Source: Bacillus taeanensis (GTDB taxonomy: Bacteria; Bacillota; Bacilli; Bacillales; UBA6769). Taken from it: a stretch of DNA of 64,000 nt. Every line of letters starts with the position of its first letter. Position 1 is the first letter of the stretch. Positions 45,360-53,821 of the stretch are shown here, piece after piece. The position numbers were made by a program, and so were the translations under genes. The notes under the pieces were generated by a model. It did no database searches, had not been told where the DNA came from, and worked only from the letters and a program-made list of their open reading frames with translations. The stretch spans positions 44,170 to 108,169 of the forward strand of contig NZ_QOCW01000015.1 in assembly GCF_003318295.1 (NCBI RefSeq). The letters are read 5' to 3'.

Positions 45360-46821
45360 TTAGACAGTTTTTGGTTGCGGATGCCATACATGAATGGTTT
45401 CTTTATGAAAAACAGCTTCTTCTTTTAAACGTAAAAACGCTTTTTTCAAAATGTTCGCTGCTCCGTTGACATCGGCATTGATGATGAAGCCATCTTTTGA
45501 ACGATACAACCCTCTTTTAATCCGTTTTCCGGAAAATGTCTTCTTTGACTCGCATTCCCCATACGTTGGAATCTCATCTCCATCCAAAAAGCTCGCTTTG
45601 GACGTATACGATTCTTCAGTTAAGATGACCTTGATTCCCTGTTCCTTCGCTTTGTATTGAATCATACGAATGAACAGGCTGTGCGGAATGCTTACAAACG
45701 ATTGATTGTTACATTTCCCGATGTTTGAAGACTGCTTCCAATCGTTGTTTTTGCCGATGATGATTGTATCAATGTTCTCTTCTTGGGCATGTTTTATAAC
45801 GGAAAAGCTGACTTTATGGAAAAGATCCTTCAGTTTACGATGTCTGATTTGATGAAGTTTTTCCAAGCGTTTTGGCGTAAAAGGCCCTTCGTTTGGCTGC
45901 TTTCCCCGTCTTAAAATGCCAAGATAATGAGCTTTCATTTTATTATAATACTGATTAATGGATTTGACATGCTTGCCCTTGACTAATACAGGTCCGCTTC
46001 CCGTATTTGTCACCATGGTCGCAAGGTTATCAATTCCTAGATCAATCGCCATTAAACGGTTGATCTCTTGACATTCTTCCTTTTTCAGCGAAACATCCAT
46101 CACTAATTCAACAACATACTGTCCGTATTTAGGAATGACTCGAACTTGTTTCAGCTTTCCTTCCCCAGCCCCTAATTTTCCAATATTTAAGCGTTCCTTT
46201 GTTTTGGGAAACTTTAAAAACTTCTTTTCTTTGATCACACAATCTTGATTTGTAAACAGCACTTCTTTTTCATTCGCCCGGCTGTACGTAGGAATTCTCG
46301 GTCTTCCTTTGTATTTAGCCGGGTTTTTCTTATACTCTTTTAAACTCGAAAAAAAAGGATTTCCAGTTCTGAAAAACGGTTTTCATAATCGATTGACTTG
46401 TTTGCGTAGGAAGGGAGCGATAATCGTGTTGAGCGATCACTTTAAATAAGCAATCTAAGAAGTTGTAATCCACATAAGGATGTGCTTTCGAAGGGGCTTC
46501 AAATACATGACAGGTGAATGATTTTTGTTGCTCTTTCGGTTTTGTTTTTTCTTTCTCAGTCTTTTTTAAGTAAGAGGATTTCTTCACGTCATTCATTTTA
46601 TCAAGATTTTTCTCAATGATTTCTAGGACTTCTTTTTGCAGCGGTTGAAGGTCTTTTTCCTGCGTCAAACCTGTATACACTTGTCGGATGTAAAAGTTCG
46701 TGGTGTTGGTCATGTTTTTAGCGTTCTGGGCCATTTCTTTAAAATAAGGATACATCCGATGTCCTTTTTTAATCCAAATTTGATGCGTTTTATAATGTGG
46801 TTCTTTTCCTTTTTCCATCAT
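45360..46821 (-). pseudogene. tnpB: Frameshifted tnpB of element 2
   Basis: Two frames, 46330-46821 (N-terminal) and 45360-46262 (C-terminal), together form one TnpB. At 46349-46356 a run of eight T (coding strand) shifts the frame; seven would give KSFFSSLKEYKKNPAKY and join the halves through PRIPTYSRANEKEVLFTNQ. The catalytic part has LMAIDLGIDNLATMVT (RuvC-I Asp) and NADVNGAANIL (RuvC-III Asp). The usual RuvC-II Glu position reads IIIGKNNDWKQ without Glu; an ILTEESYTSK motif further on may carry the alternative Glu. There is no four-Cys zinc ribbon. Slippage on the T-run could still yield some full-length protein. Confidence 0.85.
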
Positions 46822-47187
46822 TTCACCCCCTTTAAGGTCATTATACCAAACATTTGTTCTTGAATGAAGGTTCAGGAAGATTTTTCTAAAAAATAAGGAG
46901 TAAGACCTATGAAGACCTGTCCATTCACCTCCTCCTTATCGTTTTCACGCTTGAAGAAGGGGTACTCTGAACATCCTTGATAGAATACAGCTTATGACTA
47001 CAAATGTACTTCTCTGTAATGTTAGCATGATAACCCCCTGGTATTTTTTATTCTCTTAAACTAGGTTACCATATCAACACTTGCTCAGCGAACATCCAAT
47101 ATATGTATTTAAGAATTTGGAAATTGCTACTATTAGACTAGAAGAACCTCGAAATTGAGACTTCCATACAAATATAAAGCAGCAACA

Positions 47188-47224
47188 ACAAAAAATGGCT
47201 GCCATTTACTAGGCAGCCATTTTT
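47188..47224 (-). terminator. Terminator after ohr
   Basis: On the minus strand AAAATGGCTGCC-TAGTAAAT-GGCAGCCATTTTTTG directly after the ohr stop. The rest of 46971-47187 shows no firm gene apart from the candidate SLH signal-peptide start at 47028. Confidence 0.9.
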
Positions 47225-47238
47225 ACTCCAGCTAACAG

Positions 47239-47658
47239 TTATACAGCTTTAACATTTAACTCGACATCAATATTTCCTCTCGTCGCTTTTGAGTAAGGAC
47301 AAACTTGATGGGCATCTTCAGCAAGTTTTTCGGCTTCTTCTTGGCTGACGCCGTTGATTTCGACATTTAATGTTACACCAATTTTAAAGCCATTATCTTC
47401 AGCATCTTTCAACAAGCTCACATCTGCTTTAATCTTCGTTTCTACGTTTTTCTTTTGTTTAGAAGCAACTAGATTTAGGGCACCGTCATAGCAGGCAGAA
47501 TAAGCGGCAGCAAAGAGCTGCTCTGGGTTTGTCCCTTTTTCATCCGATTTCTCCGTTGGCATCACTAGATTTAGATCAATGATACCATCATCGGATTTTA
47601 CACGACCTTTCCTTCCACCGGTCGCTTCAGCATGTGCTGTAAATAAAACATTACTCAT
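47239..47658 (-). CDS. ohr: Organic hydroperoxide resistance protein (Ohr)
   Basis: Thiol peroxidase that reduces organic and fatty-acid hydroperoxides with lipoyl cofactors. About 139 residues from ATG 47658 (MSNVLFTAHAEATGGRKGRV). The two redox Cys are in AAYSACYDGALNLVA and HQVCPYSKATRGN, and GTNPEQLFAAAYSAC is the Ohr subgroup signature that separates it from OsmC. Cytoplasmic. A perfect AT-rich palindrome overlaps the 5' side of its ribosome site. No ohrR gene is seen next to it. Confidence 0.95.
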   Translation of the reverse strand: MSNVLFTAHAEATGGRKGRVKSDDGIIDLNLVMPTEKSDEKGTNPEQLFAAAYSACYDGALNLVASKQKKNVETKIKADVSLLKDAEDNGFKIGVTLNVEINGVSQEEAEKLAEDAHQVCPYSKATRGNIDVELNVKAV

Positions 47659-47673
47659 TATAAAAAACACTCC

Positions 47674-47691
47674 TTTTATTTATAAATAAAA
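47674..47691. promoter_or_regulatory. AT-only palindrome upstream of ohr
   Basis: TTTTATTTATAAATAAAA is a perfect 18-base palindrome whose edge overlaps the AAAAGGAG ribosome site. OhrR boxes are AT-rich palindromes near this position in other Bacilli, though the known B. subtilis box has a different sequence. Confidence 0.35.
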
Positions 47692-47920
47692 TTTTATGAT
47701 CTACAGGTTCAAATCTCTCTTCACTAGTATCCATTCCCTTGTTTAAGGAGCTTTTAAACCTATCTCTTCTATTAATCTGAATCAATCCATTTAATTTGGG
47801 TACACTCAACATCTTTTTAACCTTACAAGATAACTGAATGAAACGAAACATGTTTCTATAGACCCACACGAATGCGATTTGGTAAGCTATTTTTACCTAA
47901 ATAAAAAGGACGGATGGACG

Positions 47921-48790
47921 ATGGTAGGAGAAGAATATCAAAACTTAAAAAAGGGTGAAACTGGGGCTTGGATCAGTATTGCAGCTTATCTTCTGTTAGC
48001 CTCTCTGAAGCTTTTTATCGGCATAATCGGTCAGTCCAAAAGCTTGCAGGCAGACGGCTTAAACAATGTTACCGATATTATTGCTTCACTTGCTGTTTTG
48101 ATTGGACTGAAGATCGCCCGCAAACCACCGGATCATAACCATCGTTACGGTCATTTTCGCGCAGAAACAATTGCTTCCTTAATTGCCGCATTTATTATGA
48201 TGAGTGTTGGCATTCAAGTACTATTTGAAGGGTTACTGTCGCTTTACAATGGAAAAACGGACTCTCCTGATATCATTACCGCGTGGACAGCCCTCTTTTC
48301 CGCTCTTGCAATGTATGGGGTATACCGCTATAATAATCAGCTTGCAAAAAAAATTAACAGCTCTTCTCTTATGGCGGCCGCTCAAGACAATCGTTCGGAT
48401 GCCCTTGTGAGTATTGGCGCCTTTATTGGAATTACCGGCTCGCAGTTTGGCTTACCGTGGCTCGATCCAATTGCGGCCGTTTTAGTTGGCATAATTATCT
48501 GTAAAACAGCATGGGAAATTTTTCATGATTCATCCTACACACTTACAGACGGATTTGATGAAGAACAATTAGCAAATATCAAAAAAACAATTGGCGCAAC
48601 ACCAGGTGTAATTGCCCTTACAGATATTAAAGCCCGCACTCACGGTAATCAGTCTTTTGTTGACGCAACAATTACTGTAAATCCTGAGTTAAATGTAGTT
48701 GAAAGCCATCGCATTACTGAACAAATCGAAGAACGGATGCTGACAAAGCACGGTATTCAACATGTTCATATTCATATCGAACCAACATAA
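47921..48790 (+). CDS. Cation diffusion facilitator (metal efflux)
   Basis: CDF-family proton-coupled exporter of Zn, Fe, Mn or similar divalent ions. About 289 residues from ATG 47921 (MVGEEYQNLKKGETGAW). Six helices; metal-site residues lie in LQADGLNNVTDIIASL (helix 2) and DNRSDALVSIG (helix 5), with the HNHRYGHFRAE loop and the cytoplasmic C-terminal domain ending in HGIQHVHIHIEPT. The first metal site is DxxxN-D-like (AsnAsnVal-Thr-Asp), so selectivity is uncertain. Monocistronic. Confidence 0.92.
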   Translation: MVGEEYQNLKKGETGAWISIAAYLLLASLKLFIGIIGQSKSLQADGLNNVTDIIASLAVLIGLKIARKPPDHNHRYGHFRAETIASLIAAFIMMSVGIQVLFEGLLSLYNGKTDSPDIITAWTALFSALAMYGVYRYNNQLAKKINSSSLMAAAQDNRSDALVSIGAFIGITGSQFGLPWLDPIAAVLVGIIICKTAWEIFHDSSYTLTDGFDEEQLANIKKTIGATPGVIALTDIKARTHGNQSFVDATITVNPELNVVESHRITEQIEERMLTKHGIQHVHIHIEPT

Positions 48791-48983
48791 ACGAAATAAA
48801 TGATTACCTCACCGTTTCGATTGAATTTTTCAACAGAGAATCCACAGCCAAGGATAGATAAAATGCCCCTTTTACTTTCTGTCTCTTCCTTTCTATTTTT
48901 TAAAGAGGGGTTTCTTAACTATTGCTCTCCATGAGGATAAAGGAGGATTTCGTTAATAAACAGCGAATCACGCTGTTAACTTT

Positions 48984-49066
48984 GTTCAATTTTTTCTGTA
49001 CGTACAAAATAAATAAATTTAATCGAATACAGTGTTTGTACAAATTTCCAAAACACTCCATAATAA
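48984..49066 (+). promoter_or_regulatory. Betaine-binding-protein promoter with upstream palindrome
   Basis: GTTCAA-TTTTTT-CTGTAC (48984-49001) is an imperfect copy of the palindrome before opuAA. A -35 TTGTAC (49036-49041) and -10 TAATAA (49061-49066) follow, with 43.5 bases from palindrome centre to -35, as at opuAA. The rest of 48791-49119 holds nothing else recognised. Confidence 0.6.
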
Positions 49067-49119
49067 ATAAGGCATGTGTGTCATTTACTAAATTACTAGA
49101 TGAAGTAGGAGTGGAAAAA

Positions 49120-50019
49120 ATGTTAAAGAGAAAAATGAATTTCGTTGGACTCTCATTACTGCTTGCCCTATCATTTGCACTTGCAGCATGCAGTTCAAAT
49201 GAGAATGCAGGAGAAAACACTGAAAATAATAATGAAGCTGTGGAAGAAAAAGGCGAACTTGTTTTTGGCTACAACAACTGGTCTGAAAACATTGCCGTGA
49301 CGAACATGTGGAAAATTCTTCTTGAAGAACAAGGCTATGAGGTGGAATTAAAATCAATGGAAAAATCGCCTGTTTGGGCAGGAATTGCCGGCGGTGATCT
49401 TGATGTAGCCGCAGAAGTTTGGCTGCCAATTACAGATGAGCCGCTTTATGAAGAATACAAAGAAGATCTTGATCTTCACGAAACATGGTATGAAGGAACA
49501 GGCTTAGGTCTTGTTGTGCCGGCTTATATGAATATCGACTCGATTGATGAACTAAACGACAATAAAGATCTTTTTGAAGAAGCGCAAATCGTCGGCATCG
49601 ATCCCGGCGCAAGCTTAATGCGTTTAACAAATGACACGATCACTGAATATGGTTTAGATTATGAGCTGATTGAAAGCTCTGGTCCTGCGATGATGACAGA
49701 ACTTGACAAAGCCTATGAAGACGAAGAACCAATCGTTGTCACACTTTGGAACCCGCACTGGGCATTTGCAGATTATGATCTAAAATATCTTGAAGATCCG
49801 AAAAATGTGTACGGCGATCCAGATGACATCTACTATATGACTCGTAAAGGCTTTGAAGCAGATCACCCTGAAGTAGTGACATGGATGAACAACTGGCAAA
49901 TGGATGACGCCTCACTTGGTTCATTAATGAGCATCATTAACGAAGAAGGCGACGCTGAAACTGGCGCGAAAAAGTGGATTGAAGAAAACCGCGACCTTGT
50001 CGATGAGTGGGTGAAATAG
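49120..50019 (+). CDS. opuAC: Glycine-betaine-type substrate-binding lipoprotein
   Basis: About 299 residues from ATG 49120, after GTAGGAGTGG. Lipobox LSFALAACSS; the Cys is lipidated and the protein sits outside the membrane. The OpuAC/ProX fold is seen in the order GELVFGYNNWSENIAVTNMWK..., EGTGLGLVVPAYMNIDSIDEL, then IVGIDPGASLMRLTND..., LWNPHWAFADYDLKYLEDPKNVYG. The Trp-containing segments NNWSE and WNPHW supply the aromatic cage for a trimethylammonium group. It has no adjacent permease and may feed OpuAA-OpuAB encoded 1.6 kb downstream. Substrate could be glycine betaine, proline betaine or carnitine. Confidence 0.92.
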   Translation: MLKRKMNFVGLSLLLALSFALAACSSNENAGENTENNNEAVEEKGELVFGYNNWSENIAVTNMWKILLEEQGYEVELKSMEKSPVWAGIAGGDLDVAAEVWLPITDEPLYEEYKEDLDLHETWYEGTGLGLVVPAYMNIDSIDELNDNKDLFEEAQIVGIDPGASLMRLTNDTITEYGLDYELIESSGPAMMTELDKAYEDEEPIVVTLWNPHWAFADYDLKYLEDPKNVYGDPDDIYYMTRKGFEADHPEVVTWMNNWQMDDASLGSLMSIINEEGDAETGAKKWIEENRDLVDEWVK

Positions 50020-50025
50020 CTATTA

Positions 50026-50082
50026 GGGGTCTGACCCCGCAAAAAGACAAATCCCCCTAATTGTCCACGCGGAAAAGACAAC
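50026..50082. repeat. Dispersed GGGGTCAGACCCC repeat, copy 5 (inverted)
   Basis: GGGGTCTGACCCC at 50026-50038, then GCAAAAAGACAAAT and TTGTCC: the same unit as copies 1-4 but in the opposite orientation, starting seven bases after the stop codon of the binding-protein gene. Confidence 0.85.
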
Positions 50083-50090
50083 AGGTGATA

Positions 50091-50126
50091 AAAAAGGAAC
50101 TGAACGCACTCGTTCAGTTCCTTTTT
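50091..50126. terminator. Bidirectional terminator at the end of the second sortase
   Basis: AAAAAGGAACTGAAC-GCACTC-GTTCAGTTCCTTTTT, a near-perfect hairpin with A- and T-runs. The sortase stop codon lies inside the right arm on the minus strand. Confidence 0.9.
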
Positions 50127-50695
50127 GCGTAGAGAATGTAGCGCTTTGGGGCGTTTCCGACATAACTGAACGGATAGCAGGTGGTGAGGGTTAACACTTC
50201 TTCCGGTGCGGTTGAGCGGATCACTGTTGTATCGTCCGCATCAACAATTTCTGTGTTTTCAATGATATACGTAAAGCTTCCATACGGCAGTTCAACAGTG
50301 ACAGTATCACCAATCTTAAGGTCCCCCATTTTCCGAAAAACGGTGTCGCGGTGGCCGGATAAGACGATTTGATCATGTTGTTTCGGAAAAGCAGATGACG
50401 CGTAATGGCCGACTCCTTTTGCTAATTCATCAGGATTTGTTCCTTCCACAATCGGAAGTTCGGCACCTAATGCAGGAATATGAAGAATGCCGATTGTTTC
50501 TCCCTTTACCGGCTGAAACGATTCAAGGGTTACTTTTTCTTCTGCCGCAGTGAAAGCCTGTTCCTGCTTCACAAGCGCCTGTGCTTCTTTTAATGCCGAC
50601 TCCTGCGCCTGTTTTGACTGCCAAATTTCAAAACCGCTCCATCCTACTAAAACAGCACCAAACACGATAAAAAGAAATGATAGTTTTTTCAACAT
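50114..50695 (-). CDS. Second class D sortase
   Basis: 193 residues, with an N-terminal membrane span (LSFLFIVFGAVLVGWSGFEIW) and the class D core: LSGHRDTVFRKMGDLKIG (His), LTLTTCYPFSYVG (Cys), PKRYILYA (Arg). It resembles the sortase at 35750 in motifs, with GIGHYA replaced by GVGHYASSAFP. No LPxTx protein is next to it; its substrates must be elsewhere or be shared with the first sortase. It is flanked by the two betaine-transport transcription units, which have no obvious functional link. Confidence 0.93.
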   Translation of the reverse strand: MLKKLSFLFIVFGAVLVGWSGFEIWQSKQAQESALKEAQALVKQEQAFTAAEEKVTLESFQPVKGETIGILHIPALGAELPIVEGTNPDELAKGVGHYASSAFPKQHDQIVLSGHRDTVFRKMGDLKIGDTVTVELPYGSFTYIIENTEIVDADDTTVIRSTAPEEVLTLTTCYPFSYVGNAPKRYILYAKRN

Positions 50696-50787
50696 AGCCG
50701 CCTTTTCTCCTTAAACCTTCGTTTATTATCCTTATTTTACTACAATCTAAAAAAATCGGAAGGCCTCCTCAACCTCCCGATTTCCCT

Positions 50788-51330
50788 TTATATTTTAGCT
50801 TTTTCCCGCTCTTCAATCACATCAAAGATTTCTTTTGATTCAAACAGATCAACGACTTTCTCAAGCCATTCGTAATATTCCATAGCATAGTTAATGCGCT
50901 CTAAGTAAAATTTTGCGCGTTCTTTTTCATCATTTGACAAGTTTTCCTGAAGCGCGTTTTCAAGTTCTTCTTTTGATTTTGCCATTGCTTCAAGGTTAAG
51001 CTGGGAACCTTTGCGAAGCTGTCCGGCAAAAAAGTCGAGGAAGTTTTGATACCAATCATCTTTAAATTGAAAAAGATCTTTACGCTCACCTTTTTTCCAT
51101 ACTTTTTCAATAAACGTTAAGTCCATTAACGTGCGAACGCCAGTCGACATACTTGTTTTACTCATCTGAAGTTCATCTTTAAGATGATCCAATGTCATCG
51201 GTTCATCTGATAAATAAAGCGTGCCGTAAATCATTCCAATTGACGGGGCCACGCCGTATAAACTCATGTTTTTTGCGATCGATTCTACCACACGATCTCT
51301 TGCTGTATCCAGCTGCTTTTCACCTTTCAT
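50788..51330 (-). CDS. gbsR: GbsR-type MarR-fold regulator
   Basis: About 180 residues from ATG 51330 (AGAGGTGC upstream), the same length as B. subtilis GbsR, which senses choline and represses choline uptake and betaine synthesis genes. Winged-helix region: GVAPSIGMIYGTLYLSDEPMTLDHLKDELQMSKTSMSTGVRTLMDLTFIEKVWKKGERKDLF. The C-terminal half (KFYLERINYAMEYYEWLEKVVDLFESKEIFDVIEE) is the effector and dimer region rich in aromatic residues. Divergent from opuAA, so both this gene and opuAA probably respond to it. gbsA/gbsB are not in the window. Confidence 0.92.
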   Translation of the reverse strand: MKGEKQLDTARDRVVESIAKNMSLYGVAPSIGMIYGTLYLSDEPMTLDHLKDELQMSKTSMSTGVRTLMDLTFIEKVWKKGERKDLFQFKDDWYQNFLDFFAGQLRKGSQLNLEAMAKSKEELENALQENLSNDEKERAKFYLERINYAMEYYEWLEKVVDLFESKEIFDVIEEREKAKI

Positions 51331-51466
51331 GCCGCACCTCTTTTTCTCTATACTTTTAAATTCCATATATTCATGGTAAAGGATTTTTCCGATAAAAGGT
51401 AATCAGTACTGATTGAGCATCTGGAAGCATATGTCCAAGAAAAGGAGTATACATATTATTTAATTT

Positions 51467-51548
51467 GTTCAGTTTTTTCTGAACGTACAATATGATCATT
51501 TTTAAAAGAATTTACTGATTGCCAAATTTTCTATAAAGTCTTTATAAT
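51467..51548 (+). promoter_or_regulatory. opuAA promoter with GTTCAG palindrome
   Basis: GTTCAG-TTTTTT-CTGAAC (51467-51484) has perfect 6-base arms. Downstream are -35 TTGCCA (51519-51524) and -10 TATAAT (51543-51548), 18 bases apart. A 31-base stretch around the palindrome is about 27/31 identical to that before the binding-protein gene at 49120. Candidate GbsR or osmotic-control site. Confidence 0.65.
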
Positions 51549-51606
51549 TAAAAGGTCTTATGCGAATCGGCATAGTAAAGAAATTATCTAAATTTGAGGT
51601 GACAGG

Positions 51607-52830
51607 ATGAGAGACATCAAAATTCAAGTGAAAGATGTCACAAAGGTTTTCGGTAAAGCACCGAAAAAAGGCGTGGAGCTGTTGAACAACGGAAAAACGA
51701 AGCATGACATTTTAAAAGAAACCGGCATGACGGTTGGAGTTAATAAAGCAAACTTTGAAGTATATTCCGGGGAAATTTTCGTTATTATGGGGTTATCTGG
51801 AAGCGGAAAATCAACGCTTGTACGGCTTGTGAACCGCTTAATTGATCCAACAGACGGTGAAGTATTAATTGATGGTGAAGATATTGTTAAGATGAAGCCT
51901 GAACAGCTTCGCGAAGTGCGCCGTAAAAAGCTCGGCATGGTGTTTCAGCGTTTTGCACTATTTCCACACCGCACTGTGCTTTCCAACACAGAGTACGGCT
52001 TAGAAGTGCAGGGCATCGCCAAAGAAGATCGCAAACAAAACGCGCTCGAATCGCTCGAACTTGTCGGACTAAAAGGCTATGAAAACAGCTATCCATCAGA
52101 ATTATCAGGGGGAATGCAGCAGCGTGTCGGCCTTGCACGGGCACTGGCAAATGATCCTAATATTTTATTAATGGATGAAGCGTTCAGTGCGCTTGATCCA
52201 TTGATTCGAAAAGATATGCAGGATGAGCTGTTAGAGCTTCAGGAAAAGATGGAGAAAACGATCGTCTTTATTACACACGACCTTGATGAGGCGCTCCGCA
52301 TCGGTGACCGCATCGCCCTTATGAAAGACGGCCAAATCGTGCAGATCGGGACACCGGAAGAAATTATGATGAACCCGGCTAACGATTATGTAGAACGATT
52401 TGTAGAAGATGTGGATCTTTCAAAAGTGTTAACGGCGAGTCATGTGATGAAGCGTGCGGAAACTATCCGTGCTGACCGCGGGCCGCGTGTTGCTCTGCAG
52501 CTTATGAAAGATGAAGGTCTTTCAAGCGTGTATGTGACAGATAAAAAGAAAAAGCTGTTAGGTGCTGTAACAGCTGATGATGCAGCAGAGGCTGTTAAAA
52601 AAGGGAAATCGCTTGATGAGATTTTAATTCGTGATCTTCCGGCAGTTTCACCAGATACGTTAATTGTCGATATGTTCGATAAAATGGCTGTCTCTCCTTT
52701 ACCGCTTCCAGTGCTTGATGAAGACGAGCGCTTAAAAGGAATCGTCGTGCGCGGCCGCGTCATTGGAGCGCTTGCCGGCAATAACGAACATGTGAACGTT
52801 TCTGAAGATGTACAAAGCGAGGTGGTATAA
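51607..52830 (+). CDS. opuAA: Glycine betaine ABC transporter ATPase
   Basis: 407-residue ATPase of the ProV/OpuAA type powering osmoprotectant uptake. Walker A GLSGSGKSTLVRLVNRL, Q-loop VFQRFALFPHRTV, signature LSGGMQQRVGLARAL, Walker B ILLMDEAFSALDPLI, H-loop FITHDLDEA. Two CBS motifs occupy about residues 285-400 and in OpuA proteins sense ionic strength or cyclic di-AMP. The stop overlaps the permease start (TAATG). First gene of opuAA-AB-AC. Confidence 0.96.
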   Translation: MRDIKIQVKDVTKVFGKAPKKGVELLNNGKTKHDILKETGMTVGVNKANFEVYSGEIFVIMGLSGSGKSTLVRLVNRLIDPTDGEVLIDGEDIVKMKPEQLREVRRKKLGMVFQRFALFPHRTVLSNTEYGLEVQGIAKEDRKQNALESLELVGLKGYENSYPSELSGGMQQRVGLARALANDPNILLMDEAFSALDPLIRKDMQDELLELQEKMEKTIVFITHDLDEALRIGDRIALMKDGQIVQIGTPEEIMMNPANDYVERFVEDVDLSKVLTASHVMKRAETIRADRGPRVALQLMKDEGLSSVYVTDKKKKLLGAVTADDAAEAVKKGKSLDEILIRDLPAVSPDTLIVDMFDKMAVSPLPLPVLDEDERLKGIVVRGRVIGALAGNNEHVNVSEDVQSEVV

Positions 52831-53666
52831 TGGAAAGTTTACCAAAAATTCCATTAGCAGATTGGGTCGATACAGGTGTCGACTATTTAACAGATAACTA
52901 TGAAGTACTTTTTGACGGGATTTCAGAAGGTCTTGATGCGTTTGTTGAAATGATTGTAACAGGCTTATCAAGCATTCCCGCACTTTTATTAATTGCAATT
53001 TTTACGGCGATTGCGTGGTATACGAGCCGCTGGGGTGTCGCGCTTTTTACAGGAATTGGCCTTTTATTAATTCTTAATCTCGGCTATTGGGAAGGAACAA
53101 TTAGTACGCTTGCCCTTGTCTTAACGTCCGTGATTATTTCAATTTTTGTCGGGGTACCGCTTGGAATTTGGATGTCACAAAACAATACGCTTAGAAACTT
53201 TTTTACACCGGTTTTAGACTTTATGCAGACAATGCCGGCGTTCGTTTACTTAATTCCTGCGATTTTATTTTTTGGAATCGGCATGGTGCCTGGTATTATC
53301 GCATCGGTTATTTTTGCGATGCCGCCAACGATTCGCCTGACAAACCTTGGGATCCGTCAAGTACCTGAAGATTTAGTGGAAGCGGCGAACGCGTTCGGCT
53401 CAACAACAGGACAAAAGCTTTTTAAAGTCCAGCTCCCGCTTGCAATGCCAACGATTATGGCCGGCATTAACCAAAGCATCATGCTTGCCTTGTCGATGGT
53501 TGTTATCGCATCACTTGTTGGGGCGCCGGGCCTTGGAGCAGATGTTTACCGAGCTGTCACGCAGATCAAAGTCGGCATCGGCTTTGAAGCAGGTCTTGCG
53601 ATTGTAATCCTTGCGATTATGCTTGACCGTATCTCGCAAAATGTTGGGAAAAAGAAAAAAGCGTAA
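52830..53666 (+). CDS. opuAB: Glycine betaine ABC transporter permease
   Basis: 278-residue inner-membrane subunit with about six helices after an amphipathic N-terminal stretch (PLADWVDTGVDYLTDNYEVLFDGISEGLDAFVE). The EAA loop that contacts the ATPase is EAANAFGSTTGQKLFKVQLPLAMPTIMAG. MQTMPAFVYLIPAI and GAPGLGADVYRAVTQIKVGIGFEAGLAIVI are ProW/OpuAB signatures. Translation is coupled to opuAA. Ends in KKKKA before the repeat cluster. Confidence 0.96.
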   Translation: MESLPKIPLADWVDTGVDYLTDNYEVLFDGISEGLDAFVEMIVTGLSSIPALLLIAIFTAIAWYTSRWGVALFTGIGLLLILNLGYWEGTISTLALVLTSVIISIFVGVPLGIWMSQNNTLRNFFTPVLDFMQTMPAFVYLIPAILFFGIGMVPGIIASVIFAMPPTIRLTNLGIRQVPEDLVEAANAFGSTTGQKLFKVQLPLAMPTIMAGINQSIMLALSMVVIASLVGAPGLGADVYRAVTQIKVGIGFEAGLAIVILAIMLDRISQNVGKKKKA

Positions 53667-53672
53667 CAATTC

Positions 53673-53795
53673 TTATTTGGGGTCTGTCCCTCAAGCGTAA
53701 TGATTCCTATTTGGGGTCAGACCCCGCAAAAAGACAAATCACCTAATTTGTCCATATCAGAAAAACATAAAGTAACTGGGGCACGTCCCCTTTTA
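53673..53795. repeat. Dispersed GGGGTCAGACCCC repeat, copy 6 and partial units
   Basis: A partial unit (TTGGGGTCTGTCCCTC near 53679), a full inverted copy (GGGGTCAGACCCC at 53713-53725, then GCAAAAAGACAAAT, TTGTCC) and a related GGGGCACGTCCCC at 53779-53791. Located between opuAB and opuAC inside the operon. Confidence 0.8.
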
Positions 53796-53821
53796 CATAA
53801 ATTTATTAGAGGAGTGAGACG

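Larger units (their letters stand above)
45183..46970 (-). mobile_element. TnpB element interrupting the SLH gene (element 2)
   Basis: Right end fixed by the junction with the SLH frame at 45183 (minus strand GGGGGAGGTTCATT). Left end lies near 46970: a hairpin-forming segment CCCCTTCTTCAAGCG (minus strand) resembles CCCCTTCCTCAAGCG in the right end of element 4. It contains a frameshifted tnpB and no TnpA. The exact left boundary is uncertain by tens of bases. Confidence 0.75.

Noticed and set aside
48922..49119. Upstream extension of the binding-protein gene to position 48922
   Set aside because: The extension contains the promoter and palindrome; the lipoprotein signal starts at ATG 49120 with its own ribosome site.
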